A stretch of 64,000 bases of DNA. Origin: Tenacibaculum sp. AHE14PA (GTDB taxonomy: Bacteria > Bacteroidota > Bacteroidia > Flavobacteriales > Flavobacteriaceae). The stretch lies in assembly GCF_019278465.1 (NCBI RefSeq), contig NZ_CP058983.1, positions 744,001 through 808,000 of the forward strand. Reading direction: 5' to 3'. Shown piece after piece: positions 45,446 to 54,335 of the stretch. The notes beneath the pieces are model-generated. The model ran no database searches, was not told the DNA's origin, and was given only the letters and a program-made list of their open reading frames with translations. Position 1 is the stretch's first letter; the number at the start of each line of letters is the position of its first letter. The translations under genes were made by a program, and so were the position numbers.

Positions 45446-48347
45446 CATCTTGAATATCTTGTTGAATTTTAGTACGCATGTTACTTCTAACCAACCCTCT
45501 ATTATTCATATTAGGATATACTCTGTTTGATAAAAAAACATATAACAAACCTGACTTAGGATCTACCCAAGTATAGGTTCCTGTAAAACCGCTATGCCCG
45601 AAACTCTCTTCTGAAACACAACCACAAGTTGCCTTAACTTTAGGATTTAACTGAGGCTTATCGAAACCTAAACCTCTACGCACTTTTTTATCAGCATAAT
45701 ATCTTTTATTAAATTTATCAAGCGTCTCCGCTTTTAAATATTCCGTACCACCGTAAGTTCCTTTTTGCAAATACATCTGCATAATTTTAGCCACATCATT
45801 GGCGTTAGAAAACAAGCCTGCATGACCACCAACACCTCCTAACATAGCAGCACCCATATCATGTACATAACCATGTACTAATTGATTTCTATAGTAATCA
45901 TCTTTCTCTGTAGGAACAATTTCTGTTTTATAATATTTCTGAAGCGGTAAATACGTCATTCTATCAGCTCCTAATGACTTATAAAACTCTTCATCCACTA
46001 ACTCATTTAAAGGTTTTTGATATTTTTTTTCTAAAATTTCCTTAAAAATATAATACCCCAAGTCACTATACTTATATCCCTCTCTATCTCTTTGATCGGC
46101 ATCCACAATATGTTTATATATAGTATCTCTATAAGACTTACTTAAATATAATTTTGGAGCTACTTTTATGTTATACTTTCTTGTTCTTTTTTTTCGATAA
46201 TATTTAAATGAATTTCTTCCAGTAGCTTCATCTATTGTGTTCTTGTAAAAAGGAATCCAAGAAGGAAGACGGCCATAGTGAGATAATATTTCTTTTAATA
46301 ATAAAGTGTCTTTATTAGATTTTCTGAACCTTGGTAAAACATCACCTAAGCTAGAAAACAAGCTTATTCTTTGAGTTTCTTCTGCCTTCATAATCATAGG
46401 TAAAGAGGCTAAGATTTTGGTTAAGGAAGCTAAATCATATATGTCGGAATTCTTAACAGGTTGATTTTTTAATGCGGTATGATACCCGAAACTTTTATTG
46501 ATAAAAACTTTTCCGTTTCGAGCTACTAAAATTTGCCCTCCTGGTGTCATTTTTTCATTTAAAATAGTATCGATTCTTTTATTTATAATCGATAATTTCT
46601 CCGAAGACATTCCTGCTTCTTCCGGAATCGTATACTCTAAAACATTATTATTTTTTAATAAAACACCGTCTCCTGCATTAAATTCGCTATTAATTGACAC
46701 AGGTAATTTTCCTTTTACATCAAAAGCTCCAAACAACGCTTGTGCAGAAAGTTCTTGTGCTAATTTGCTATTTTGATAAGAAACAACGAGCGCTTCTATA
46801 TTTGTAAATGATTTTAGTTTTAATAAACTATAAGGACTTGCAAATACATCTAAAATAACTTTTTTCGTTCTCGCTATTTCTTGTAACCAAACCAATTCTT
46901 TATTTGAAAACTTATAACTCTTCCATGGATGATCATTCGACTTATGAAAACCAACAATAACCACATCGTATTTTGTTAACTTTTGCATTAAAACACTCAA
47001 GTGTTTATCAGAAACAGCTTCTATCTTTGTATAATTCTTTAGCATTCCTAAAAAATCATCTCCTTTAGAGTCTCCCAAAGAAACATAAGCTACTTTCTTA
47101 TCTTTTAAGTTTTTAATAGGCAAAATAGTTGCTTCATTTTTTACTACAGTTATGGAGTTTTTAATCAATTTTCTGTGTAAAACCTCATCATAAGGGTTAT
47201 TTAAATCTTCTTGAAGATTATCTAAAAGCAACGAATTATACTTATTTAAACCAACTAAATATTTTGCTTTTAGTATTTTTTTTACAGAGTAATTTAATCG
47301 CGCTTCTGTTAAGGGTCCTTTTTCAATAGCTTCTTTTAGAAGCTTTACAGAACCAGGAACATCTTGCGGAATTAACAACATATCGTTTCCTGCAAGAATT
47401 GCTGCTAAATCTATTGCTGCTGGTGAAGAATAATTGGCTGCCCCCTTCATATTTAATCCGTCAGTAATCACCAAACCTTTAAAACCTAGCTTTTCTTGCA
47501 ACAAATCGGTAACAACACTTTTTGATAATGAAGTTGGTAGTTTTTCATTTTTTTCTAAAGCTGGAATACTTAAATGTGCTGTCATAACACTTGCAACACC
47601 TGCTTTAAATATTTTTTTAAACGGATACAACTCAACAGAGTCTATTCGCTGCTCACTAAAATTAATAGTTGGCAATGTGTGGTGAGAATCTGTTGCAGTA
47701 TCTCCATGACCTGGAAAATGCTTTGCGTTTGCTAAAACATTAACACTTTGCATTCCTTGGCTAAAAGCGATTGCTTTTTTAGTAACATTCTCTTTACTTT
47801 CTCCGAAAGAACGATTTCCTATAATTGGATTGTTCGGATTTGTATTTACATCTACTACAGGTGCAAAATTTATGTGAATTCCCACTCTTTTACAATGCTC
47901 GCCTATTCTTTTACCTGTTTCTCTTAAAAGCGCTTCATCTTCAATTGCGCCTAAAGTCATATTCCAAGGAAAGCGATAGGTATTTTTAAGACGCATATCT
48001 AATCCCCATTCGCCATCAAAACCAATTAGCAACGGCACTTTAGATTCTCCTTGATACTTGTTATTTAAAATAACTTGTTTTTCTGGCGTTCCTTGCATAA
48101 ATATTAAGTTACCTACATGATATTTGGTAATCATTTCGGTTATTGATTGTTCATGCTTTTTATCTTTATTCGAATAGGCTTGTACCATAAACAATTGTCC
48201 GATTTTTTCATCAATCGACATTGAATTCATAATACTATCTACCCAAACATTTTGTGCATCTACATCTTTCGCTAAAAGCGGATCTTGTTGCTGCGCATTT
48301 ACAAATTGAATAAAAACAAACCCTAAAAAAACTAGTATCTTTTTCAT
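45432..48347 (-). CDS. GH3 beta-N-acetylhexosaminidase/serine hydrolase fusion
   Basis: 971 residues: signal peptide (MKKILVFLGFVFIQFVNAQ, 1-19), a GH3 N-terminal domain of NagZ type with AKHFPGHGDTATDSHHTLP (208-226) and the nucleophile Asp in VITDGLNM (D296), a GH3 C-terminal alpha/beta domain (about 370-570), and a beta-lactamase/PBP-like domain (about 590-971) with SLTK (about 641-644), YSDLGYY and HSGFTGT as the three active-site boxes. The combination is recurrent in Bacteroidota and is thought to act on peptidoglycan sugars and peptides outside the cytoplasm. It has two full catalytic sets. The 3' end overlaps the convergent acyltransferase gene by 14 bp. Confidence 0.93.
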   Translation of the reverse strand: MKKILVFLGFVFIQFVNAQQQDPLLAKDVDAQNVWVDSIMNSMSIDEKIGQLFMVQAYSNKDKKHEQSITEMITKYHVGNLIFMQGTPEKQVILNNKYQGESKVPLLIGFDGEWGLDMRLKNTYRFPWNMTLGAIEDEALLRETGKRIGEHCKRVGIHINFAPVVDVNTNPNNPIIGNRSFGESKENVTKKAIAFSQGMQSVNVLANAKHFPGHGDTATDSHHTLPTINFSEQRIDSVELYPFKKIFKAGVASVMTAHLSIPALEKNEKLPTSLSKSVVTDLLQEKLGFKGLVITDGLNMKGAANYSSPAAIDLAAILAGNDMLLIPQDVPGSVKLLKEAIEKGPLTEARLNYSVKKILKAKYLVGLNKYNSLLLDNLQEDLNNPYDEVLHRKLIKNSITVVKNEATILPIKNLKDKKVAYVSLGDSKGDDFLGMLKNYTKIEAVSDKHLSVLMQKLTKYDVVIVGFHKSNDHPWKSYKFSNKELVWLQEIARTKKVILDVFASPYSLLKLKSFTNIEALVVSYQNSKLAQELSAQALFGAFDVKGKLPVSINSEFNAGDGVLLKNNNVLEYTIPEEAGMSSEKLSIINKRIDTILNEKMTPGGQILVARNGKVFINKSFGYHTALKNQPVKNSDIYDLASLTKILASLPMIMKAEETQRISLFSSLGDVLPRFRKSNKDTLLLKEILSHYGRLPSWIPFYKNTIDEATGRNSFKYYRKKRTRKYNIKVAPKLYLSKSYRDTIYKHIVDADQRDREGYKYSDLGYYIFKEILEKKYQKPLNELVDEEFYKSLGADRMTYLPLQKYYKTEIVPTEKDDYYRNQLVHGYVHDMGAAMLGGVGGHAGLFSNANDVAKIMQMYLQKGTYGGTEYLKAETLDKFNKRYYADKKVRRGLGFDKPQLNPKVKATCGCVSEESFGHSGFTGTYTWVDPKSGLLYVFLSNRVYPNMNNRGLVRSNMRTKIQQDIQDAILH

Positions 48348-48385
48348 AATATCTTAATCATCTATACTTTAATGGAAATCAATTG

Positions 48386-48871
48386 CTATACCAAAAATCG
48401 TTTGTGCCAACTTTTATCGGCAGTAACTTCCCAATTAGTTTCAAAGTCTGCTTTTGTATCTATCATATTGTTAAATACAATTGTTTTTGAGGTTATCTTT
48501 TTATTTTTTGCTAATTGCTGAAAATCAGCTAATTTAACAACATTAATATTATCACCGTCTTTAAATGAAACGTTCATTTTGTTCATTAAATCGATTCTCA
48601 ATTCCTTTTCCAACTCTTGAATAAAGTGAACTGAAGAATCTATAGAGCAGCCAGATACATTGTTAAAACCTTCATCTACACCCAATACTAAAAACTGATT
48701 GTACTTTATAGTAAAAGAGCCTTTTAAGTCGTCTCCATGACGCGTCCAACTATCAATAAAAAGTATTGCTTTTGCACAAATATATTCTACTTCTTCTATG
48801 CTAAATTCTCTATCTGCTTGATACACCCAAACTCTTGAGTTTTTTGGTAAATTGTTATATTCTGTAAACAT
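48386..48871 (-). CDS. Conserved Bacteroidota protein of unknown function
   Basis: 161 residues, start MFTEYNNLPKNSRVWVYQADREFS. No signal peptide or membrane helix and no Walker motif: homologues are often labelled ABC transporter ATPase in databases, but the sequence does not contain P-loop or signature motifs, so that name is not supported. Visible blocks are IDSWTRHGDDLKGSFTIKYN and VDEGFNNVSGCSIDSSVHFI, the latter with a conserved-looking Cys-Ser. It sits 38 bp upstream of the GH3 gene and 72 bp downstream of the exonuclease gene on the same strand. Confidence 0.7.
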   Translation of the reverse strand: MFTEYNNLPKNSRVWVYQADREFSIEEVEYICAKAILFIDSWTRHGDDLKGSFTIKYNQFLVLGVDEGFNNVSGCSIDSSVHFIQELEKELRIDLMNKMNVSFKDGDNINVVKLADFQQLAKNKKITSKTIVFNNMIDTKADFETNWEVTADKSWHKRFLV

Positions 48872-48943
48872 TTTTTATTCTTTTTTTTATAATCTCTAAA
48901 GTAAAAATTAATATGATTACTTCGCTTAAACCTATGTTAAAGA

Positions 48944-49771
48944 TTACCTTAAATTAAACTTTTGCTGTAAAGCTTCTAACTTTTCTCCGTCGGTCATTTT
49001 CTTTTTAGGTACTGCCATTCGCTCTTTAATTTCGCGTAATACTTTTTTGGTGTACAACGGAAAATCTGCATTCTGAATCCATGAATTGTATCCTGGGTTT
49101 TCTTTAAACACTTCTTCTACTGTTCTTCCTTTATATTTCCCGAAAGAGAAAATTTCTTCGTCTTTATCATTCATCAAAATAAAACCAGCAAAATCTGCTC
49201 TTTTACCATGTGTTGAATATTCGCTTAAAGCATCAACAGTGTTCTCAATATCTTCATATTTATCTAACTGCGCTAATAAAATTTCGTAAGTAGCATTGGT
49301 ATCGGCTTCTGCACCATGCGCGCCAATTAATTCTTTGCCACAGTAAAATTGATACCCTGCACTTAAAGTACGCTGTTCTTTTTTATGAAAAATTACTTGA
49401 ACATCTACCGCTTTACGTTCTTTCATATCAAAATCGATTCCTGCGCGCATTAACTCTTCTGCTAAAACAGGAATATCGAATCTGTTTGAATTAAAACCAG
49501 CCAAATCGCAACCAGCAATCATTTCGTTTATACTAACAGCTAAATCTTTAAAAGTTGGCTCGTTGGCAACTTTTTCGTCTGTAATTCCGTGAATTTCTGA
49601 TGATTCTTTTGGTATTGCTACCTCTGGATTTACCAACCATGTTTTACTTTCTTTATTTCCGTTCGGAAACACTTTTAATATTGATATTTCTACCACTCTA
49701 TCTTTCGCAATATTGATTCCTGTTGTTTCTAAATCGAAAAATATAATTGGTTTTGTTAAGTTTAATTCCAT
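48944..49771 (-). CDS. 3'-5' exonuclease (DnaQ-like, DEDDh)
   Basis: 275 residues. Exo I FFDLETTGIN (with D and E), Exo II GFNSNRFDIPVL, Exo III HGAEADTNAT (His and Asp of the DEDDh type). The last third (FSFGKYKGRTVEEVFKENPGYNSWI) is a small extra domain seen in Bacteroidota exonucleases of this type, followed by a lysine-rich end. It could proofread for polymerase III or act in repair. The gene lies 14 bp after the PPK2 gene end in the same direction. Confidence 0.92.
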   Translation of the reverse strand: MELNLTKPIIFFDLETTGINIAKDRVVEISILKVFPNGNKESKTWLVNPEVAIPKESSEIHGITDEKVANEPTFKDLAVSINEMIAGCDLAGFNSNRFDIPVLAEELMRAGIDFDMKERKAVDVQVIFHKKEQRTLSAGYQFYCGKELIGAHGAEADTNATYEILLAQLDKYEDIENTVDALSEYSTHGKRADFAGFILMNDKDEEIFSFGKYKGRTVEEVFKENPGYNSWIQNADFPLYTKKVLREIKERMAVPKKKMTDGEKLEALQQKFNLR

Positions 49772-49785
49772 CTTTTTTTTGGCAA

Positions 49786-50640
49786 TTATTCGTTATTTAA
49801 CTGAGCTTTAAACTCGTCTAATTTATCTAAATCTTTTTGAGCTAATGCAGGTTCTTTAAAACCATATTTTTTAAGCTCTTCACTAATTGTTTTACCTACA
49901 ATATATCTTGCCGTTGGTTTATCATCTGCAGGCACTACATACCAAGGCGCATAATCTGTATTCGTTTTGTTTAATAAATCCTCATAACATTCTTGATATT
50001 TACTCCACAACTTGCGCTCTTTTAAATCGCCAGAAGAGAACTTCCAGTTTTTCTCAGGAATATCTAAACGACGTAGCAATCTGTTTTTTTGTTCTTCTTT
50101 AGATACATTTAAAAAGAATTTTAAAATAATGGTTCCGTTAGCTGAAATATGTTTTTCAAACTGATTGATTCTTTCCATTCTATCATGATAAAAAGCATCA
50201 TTTAAATCTTCTAAACTTTTAACTGTAGGAATGTTCTCTCCAAAAACATACTCAGGATGCACTCTTGTTACCAACACATTTTCATAATGTGTTCTATTAA
50301 AAACACCTATTTTTCCTTTTGCTGGTAAAGCAATATAATGCCTCCATAAGAAATCGTGTTTCAACTCTAATTCGGTAGGTACTTTAAAACTATGCACCAC
50401 TACTCCACGTGCATTCACATCTTTAAACACCTCACGAATTAAACTATCCTTACCAGAAGTATCCATTCCTTGTAGGCAAATTAACATACTGTATTTACCT
50501 TCGGCATACATGGTATCTTGCAGCTCACTTATTTCCTTTCTTACTTTTTTAAGTTTCTTTTTTGCCTTTTCATCTACTTCTTTGGTAGCAAAATGGCTTA
50601 ATGTTACTTCTTTCGAAAACTTGTAGGTGTCTGTATTCAT
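49786..50640 (-). CDS. Polyphosphate kinase 2 family protein (class III-like)
   Basis: 284 residues. Walker A is GMDTSGKD (58-65) instead of GRDAAGKGG in the two copies at 18753-20391; further blocks are VVVHSFKVPTELELKHDFLW, VFNRTHYENVLVTRVHP and APWYVVPADDKPTARYIV. This motif set is that of class III PPK2, which can phosphorylate both AMP and ADP from polyphosphate, so it would make ATP without respiration. That class name is from motif similarity. The gene heads a minus-strand run with the exonuclease 14 bp downstream. Confidence 0.93.
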   Translation of the reverse strand: MNTDTYKFSKEVTLSHFATKEVDEKAKKKLKKVRKEISELQDTMYAEGKYSMLICLQGMDTSGKDSLIREVFKDVNARGVVVHSFKVPTELELKHDFLWRHYIALPAKGKIGVFNRTHYENVLVTRVHPEYVFGENIPTVKSLEDLNDAFYHDRMERINQFEKHISANGTIILKFFLNVSKEEQKNRLLRRLDIPEKNWKFSSGDLKERKLWSKYQECYEDLLNKTNTDYAPWYVVPADDKPTARYIVGKTISEELKKYGFKEPALAQKDLDKLDEFKAQLNNE

Positions 50641-50787
50641 TTACAAAGGTGAATTGATAGCATAAAAATACAAAAAATATACTCTTTTAGTATTGATTTT
50701 TCCTTGAGAATTATCAATTTTTACAATTGAAGTTTAAATGCTGTTCTAATTAAATTTCAGAAATTTAACTTCTAAATAAGAATACAC

Positions 50788-51297
50788 ATGAATACAAAGG
50801 TAATTATACAAGCAAGCTCTAAAAGCAACGGAAACACAAATAGGATTGTTCGTTATTTAAATAAAAATAATGATTTTGATGTTATCGATTTAAAGACTAA
50901 AAGTATTGGTTCTTTCGAATATGATTTTAGCAATGCGAATGACGATTTTATTCCTTTAATGGAAACTATTATACAAAAATACGACACCATTATATTTGCT
51001 ACACCCGTTTATTGGTATAGCATGAGCGGAACTTTAAAAATATTTCTCGATAGATTATCCGACCTTTTACACTACAAAAAAGAACTAGGAAGACAAATGA
51101 GAGGCAAAAAAATGGCTATGATTAGCAACTCAGGAGAAAATGATTTAAAGAACGGATTTACAATGCCTTTTATAGAGAGTGCCAATTATTTAGGCATGAA
51201 TTACCTTGGCGATACGCATACTTGGTTTACCAAAGATGGTTCTGAAATTGATTCAAATGCTTTAAAAAATATTGATACTTTTAGAGGTTTGTTCTAA
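50788..51297 (+). CDS. Flavodoxin-like NAD(P)H-dependent reductase
   Basis: 169 residues of the flavodoxin fold. The N-terminal IIQASSKSNGNTNRIVRYL is the FMN phosphate loop, and FATPVYWYSMSGTLKIFLDR is the second FMN-contact region typical of NADPH-dependent FMN reductases and the flavodoxin_2 group. It probably reduces quinones or similar small molecules. It stands alone on the plus strand, divergent from the PPK2 gene, and is closed by a bidirectional terminator. Confidence 0.85.
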   Translation: MNTKVIIQASSKSNGNTNRIVRYLNKNNDFDVIDLKTKSIGSFEYDFSNANDDFIPLMETIIQKYDTIIFATPVYWYSMSGTLKIFLDRLSDLLHYKKELGRQMRGKKMAMISNSGENDLKNGFTMPFIESANYLGMNYLGDTHTWFTKDGSEIDSNALKNIDTFRGLF

Positions 51298-51300
51298 AGA

Positions 51301-51335
51301 AAAAGGTTGCTGGTAAAACAGACAACCTTTTTTTA
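51301..51335. terminator. Bidirectional terminator between flavodoxin-like gene and AraC-GyrI locus
   Basis: AAAAGGTTG and CAACCTTTT pair around a 13-nt loop; A-runs and T-runs flank both sides, so it can end both convergent transcripts. Confidence 0.85.
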
Positions 51336-51336
51336 T

Positions 51337-51942
51337 TTATTGAATCGGAATACAAATATCTACAATACATTTTCCTTCGGGATGCTCTTCTGGGTTGTTA
51401 TAGTAAATTCCAAACGGATCTTGATCCGCTTTTTTAAAACCATGTTCACTCATCCATACAAAGTTATTTTCCCATGCTTTTTGAAACTCTGAAGGATGAA
51501 TCTCTAAATGAGAAACAATACACTTCGTTTTAGGCAACGTTCTTAAATTTATTTCACCATCCGTTTTCACTAACCTATTTAATGTCATACAAGCACTAAT
51601 ACGTATTTTATCTTCGTCAGTAATTTTTGGGCTATCATGATAAATTGTTACCATTCGCAAATCTTTTTGTTGCATTAAACCTTTCGGAAAAGCCCATTTC
51701 ATTAACCTCTTATAAACACCTTCGATTAAATCCATCTTTCCTTGATGACTTATATATGCTAGCTGCAATTCAGGTACAATTTTAACTTCAGTAGTTGCAT
51801 TCATTTTTAACCAATTTAAAGAATTATGTATATTACAAATATACTTTTCAAATAACGTTACCACTTGCCCATTCTTGCTTTCTGTTTTACAAATCTTGCT
51901 AAAATTATTTTGACTTTCTTTTTTGAACTCTGCAGGACTCAT
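51337..51942 (-). CDS. GyrI-like small-molecule-binding part of the interrupted AraC regulator
   Basis: 201 residues if translation restarts at ATG 51942. The first residues (MSPAEFKKES) are the tail of the AraC helix-turn-helix, so this is not a natural N-terminus. From residue 50 on, TTEVKIVPELQLAYISHQG starts a GyrI/SOUL-type effector-binding domain, with GIYYNNPEEHPEGKCIVDICIPI at the end. Intact homologues bind hydrophobic or cationic compounds. It is described here as the 3' part of the pseudogene entry. Confidence 0.6.
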   Translation of the reverse strand: MSPAEFKKESQNNFSKICKTESKNGQVVTLFEKYICNIHNSLNWLKMNATTEVKIVPELQLAYISHQGKMDLIEGVYKRLMKWAFPKGLMQQKDLRMVTIYHDSPKITDEDKIRISACMTLNRLVKTDGEINLRTLPKTKCIVSHLEIHPSEFQKAWENNFVWMSEHGFKKADQDPFGIYYNNPEEHPEGKCIVDICIPIQ

Positions 51943-51945
51943 CCC

Positions 51946-52257
51946 TTAGAATTTTTTAAATGCTCTTGAAAATGAAGATAAACTTGTAAACCCTACTTTT
52001 TCGGCAACTAAGGTTATTGGTGTTTCTTTTTTATGCAATAAAAATGATGCTGCTTTTTCTATTCGTTTTCTAGTTATAAAATTATTTAATGTTTCTCCTG
52101 TTACTGTTAAAAAAAGTCGATGAAAATGAAATCTAGAAGAAGAAGCTTTGCTTGCAACCTCTTCTAAAATTAACTTCTCATTTAAATTATCTTCAATATA
52201 AGTAATTGCTTTAGTTATTCTTATAATTGTTTTTGAAGTTGTTTTTTCTGGATTCAT
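51946..52257 (-). CDS. AraC-type helix-turn-helix part of the interrupted regulator
   Basis: 103 residues: ITYIEDNLNEKLILEEVASK and SRFHFHRLFLTVTGETLNNF form the first HTH, TLVAEKVGFTSLSSFSRAFKK the second, which stops before its usual end. It is 8 bp downstream of the small membrane-protein gene. As it stands the second DNA-binding helix is present, but the last stabilising residues are missing. Confidence 0.6.
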   Translation of the reverse strand: MNPEKTTSKTIIRITKAITYIEDNLNEKLILEEVASKASSSRFHFHRLFLTVTGETLNNFITRKRIEKAASFLLHKKETPITLVAEKVGFTSLSSFSRAFKKF

Positions 52258-52265
52258 TATTTCTT

Positions 52266-52616
52266 TTAGGTTTTTTTCTGGAGGATAAAAAAGATAAATC
52301 CGCTGATGAAATATAAAAACACATCTATTATATCTGCCGTGTATCTCGGATTGTACTTAGGTAAAAAATACTCATATAATAATGCGTAAAAACTACAAAT
52401 GTATAAAACAATCCAAATAGAAATTTGATAGTTTTTATTGCTTTTACTCCACCTTAAAATAAATAAGCAAACTGATAACACTATCGGAATGATTAAAAAA
52501 TCATTTACATAAAACTGTACTAATTCTGGTAATTTATAATCGTTTTTTTGCATAAAATAAACACCTGTTCCTATAAATAGCGAAAATACAAAGTAAATAT
52601 ATATTGCTCTTTTCAT
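52266..52616 (-). CDS. Small four-helix membrane protein
   Basis: 116 residues with four hydrophobic segments (about 4-22, 38-57, 67-84, 95-112). The pattern YVNDFLIIPIVLSVCLFILR and YTADIIDVFLYFISGFIFF resembles small Flavobacteriia proteins that databases label magnesium citrate secondary transporter without support. No charged transport motif is evident. It is 1 bp from the next gene upstream and 8 bp from the AraC-type gene downstream. Function unknown. Confidence 0.6.
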   Translation of the reverse strand: MKRAIYIYFVFSLFIGTGVYFMQKNDYKLPELVQFYVNDFLIIPIVLSVCLFILRWSKSNKNYQISIWIVLYICSFYALLYEYFLPKYNPRYTADIIDVFLYFISGFIFFILQKKT

Positions 52617-52617
52617 T

Positions 52618-52926
52618 TTATCCTGCAGCTACCATTGCTATAAACCAAGCTAAAGCACCTCCTATTAAACTTACCAACAAAAAAGCGGAGTACAGAATCC
52701 ATCCTACAACTTTATACAAGAAGAAAGGGTGTTTTTTTAAACGCTCTGCTAAATTAGGGTTGGCAATTTTATGCTTCACCTTTTCTATTTCTACTTGCTT
52801 ATATGCCTCTTCTTTTAAAGCTCTTTTTTTTTCATGAGAAATTAAAGTATTACAATTTTCACAATACTCTTTGTTTGCATTAAACAATCCGCATTTAGGG
52901 CATTTTATATTTCTTGTAATACTCAT
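52618..52926 (-). CDS. Zinc-ribbon membrane protein
   Basis: 102 residues. An N-terminal zinc ribbon IKCPKCGLFNANKEYCENC (two CxxC knuckles, residues about 8-27) is followed by a basic helix and one or two hydrophobic segments (FFLYKVVGWILYSAFLLVSL, GGALAWFIAMVAAG). It could recruit a partner to the membrane. 4 bp separate it from the NDH-2 gene on the same strand. Function unknown. Confidence 0.72.
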   Translation of the reverse strand: MSITRNIKCPKCGLFNANKEYCENCNTLISHEKKRALKEEAYKQVEIEKVKHKIANPNLAERLKKHPFFLYKVVGWILYSAFLLVSLIGGALAWFIAMVAAG

Positions 52927-52930
52927 TTTC

Positions 52931-54226
52931 TTATTCTTTAAAACTGTATTTATTTTTATTCTTATAAGGTCTTATTATAAGTCTTGTTTCCCTATCAAAT
53001 CGAATATAGTTATACATCCAATTCATAAATACAATTACTTTATTTCTAAAACCTATTAAAGAGAATAAATGCACAAACATCCAAACAAACCAAGCAAAAA
53101 CTCCTTGAAATTTTAATTTTGGTAAATCTACCACTGCTTTATTTCGCCCAATAGTTGCCATGGCTCCTTTATCATTATATTTAAAAGGCTTTAATTTTTT
53201 CCCTTTAAACTTGGTTAAGATATTTTTAGCCAATAATGTTCCTTGCTGAATAGCAGGTTGCGCCATCATCGGGTGCCCATATTTATATTTTTCGGTTTGC
53301 ATGTACGCAACATCTCCAATAGCATATACATTGCTATAACCTACAACTTTATTGTATTCATCAACCTTAAATCGGTTAGCTCTTTCTACCAAACACTCTT
53401 GTTGTAAACCGTTAATAGATTCGCCTTTTACTCCGGCAGCCCAAATCACAGTTTCTGCCTTAAAATGGTCATCGCTGTTGGTTGTTACCGTAGTACCGTC
53501 ATAATTTAAAACCCGAAGATCTTTCCAAACATCAACGCCTAATTTTATTAAGAAATCTTCGGCTTTTTCTGAAGCCTTATTACTCATTCCTTTTAACAAC
53601 TCGCCTGAACTCTGAATTAAATTAATTTTCATTTGACGGATATCTAAATCAGGATAATCTTTAGGTAAGATTCCTTTTTTCATTTCAGCTAAAGCACCGG
53701 CTAACTCAACACCTGTTGGTCCACCACCAACAATTACGAAATTCATTAAAGCTCTTCGTTTCTCTAAATTAGTTTCTAAGAGTGCTTCTTCAAAATTTTC
53801 TAAGACCAAGCTACGTATATTTAATGCTTGTGGAACAGACTTCATTTCCATCGCATATTTTTCGATATTCGTATTTCCGAAGAAATTAGTTTTAGATCCT
53901 GTGGCTATAATCAACTCATCATACTCTAAATTACCAATAGTTGTTTCTATTGTATTTTTATCAGTATTGATATTTAAAACTTCTGTTAAACGAAAAAAGA
54001 AATTTTCTACATCGTTAAATCGTTTTCGCAACGGAAAAGCAATACTATCTGGCTCTAAGCCGCCAGTTGCAACTTGATAAAGTAATGGTTGAAAAGTGTG
54101 ATAGTTATGTTTGTCGATTAAAACAACTTGAAGTTCTTGTTCTTCTAATCCTCTTGCTGCAGCTAAGCCAGCAAAACCTCCTCCAATAATTATGACTCTA
54201 GGAAAACTTGTTTGAGGGATATTCAT
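52931..54226 (-). CDS. Type II NADH dehydrogenase (NAD(P)/FAD-dependent oxidoreductase)
   Basis: 431 residues from ATG at 54226; a TTG at 54232 would add two residues. Two Rossmann folds: IIIGGGFAGLAAARGL (FAD, about 12-27) and FVIVGGGPTGVELAGAL (NAD, about 165-181), with the quinone-site region HPMMAQPAIQQGTLLAKNI and YAIGDVAYMQTEK for FAD. The C-terminal hydrophobic part (VFAWFVWMFVHLFSLIGF) anchors it in the membrane. NDH-2 oxidises NADH with quinone without pumping protons. A -7 box TAAATTTG lies 27 bp upstream (54253-54260). Confidence 0.92.
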   Translation of the reverse strand: MNIPQTSFPRVIIIGGGFAGLAAARGLEEQELQVVLIDKHNYHTFQPLLYQVATGGLEPDSIAFPLRKRFNDVENFFFRLTEVLNINTDKNTIETTIGNLEYDELIIATGSKTNFFGNTNIEKYAMEMKSVPQALNIRSLVLENFEEALLETNLEKRRALMNFVIVGGGPTGVELAGALAEMKKGILPKDYPDLDIRQMKINLIQSSGELLKGMSNKASEKAEDFLIKLGVDVWKDLRVLNYDGTTVTTNSDDHFKAETVIWAAGVKGESINGLQQECLVERANRFKVDEYNKVVGYSNVYAIGDVAYMQTEKYKYGHPMMAQPAIQQGTLLAKNILTKFKGKKLKPFKYNDKGAMATIGRNKAVVDLPKLKFQGVFAWFVWMFVHLFSLIGFRNKVIVFMNWMYNYIRFDRETRLIIRPYKNKNKYSFKE

Positions 54227-54252
54227 TTTCAAATGATTTTATTTCAGAATAG

Positions 54253-54260
54253 CAAATTTA
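54253..54260 (-). promoter_or_regulatory. TAnnTTTG -7 box for the NDH-2 gene
   Basis: TAAATTTG on the minus strand, 26 bp before the ATG at 54226. An identical box for the opposite gene lies 23 bp away (54284-54291). Confidence 0.4.
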
Positions 54261-54283
54261 CTTAAAAGTTGAATTTTATTCTT

Positions 54284-54291
54284 TAAATTTG
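54284..54291 (+). promoter_or_regulatory. TAnnTTTG -7 box for the gene at 54336
   Basis: TAAATTTG on the plus strand, 44 bp before the ATG. Spacing to the nearest TTG is shorter than usual (about 12 bp). Confidence 0.4.
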
Positions 54292-54335
54292 TATATTATC
54301 TCATATAACTATTCCCTTACTAAAAACACAATACC

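Larger units (their letters stand above)
51337..52257 (-). pseudogene. AraC-type regulator with GyrI-like domain, interrupted by an in-frame TAA
   Basis: Two open frames, 52257-51946 (103 residues) and 51942-51337 (201 residues), are in the same frame and separated only by a TAA (51948-51946) and one GGG codon. The first ends ...FSRAFKKF, the second begins GMSPAEFKKES. In intact AraC proteins this is one unbroken block (FKK-aromatic/hydrophobic-G-M-S-P). A Tyr codon (TAT or TAC) changed to TAA would explain it. The full length of about 305 residues is normal for AraC-GyrI fusions. Read as one gene damaged by a nonsense mutation, or as a sequence error. Whether two separate chains can still work is unknown. 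Confidence 0.75.

Noticed and set aside
51337..52926. Defence island or mobile element
   Set aside because: No integrase, transposase, restriction or nuclease genes; only regulators and small membrane proteins.
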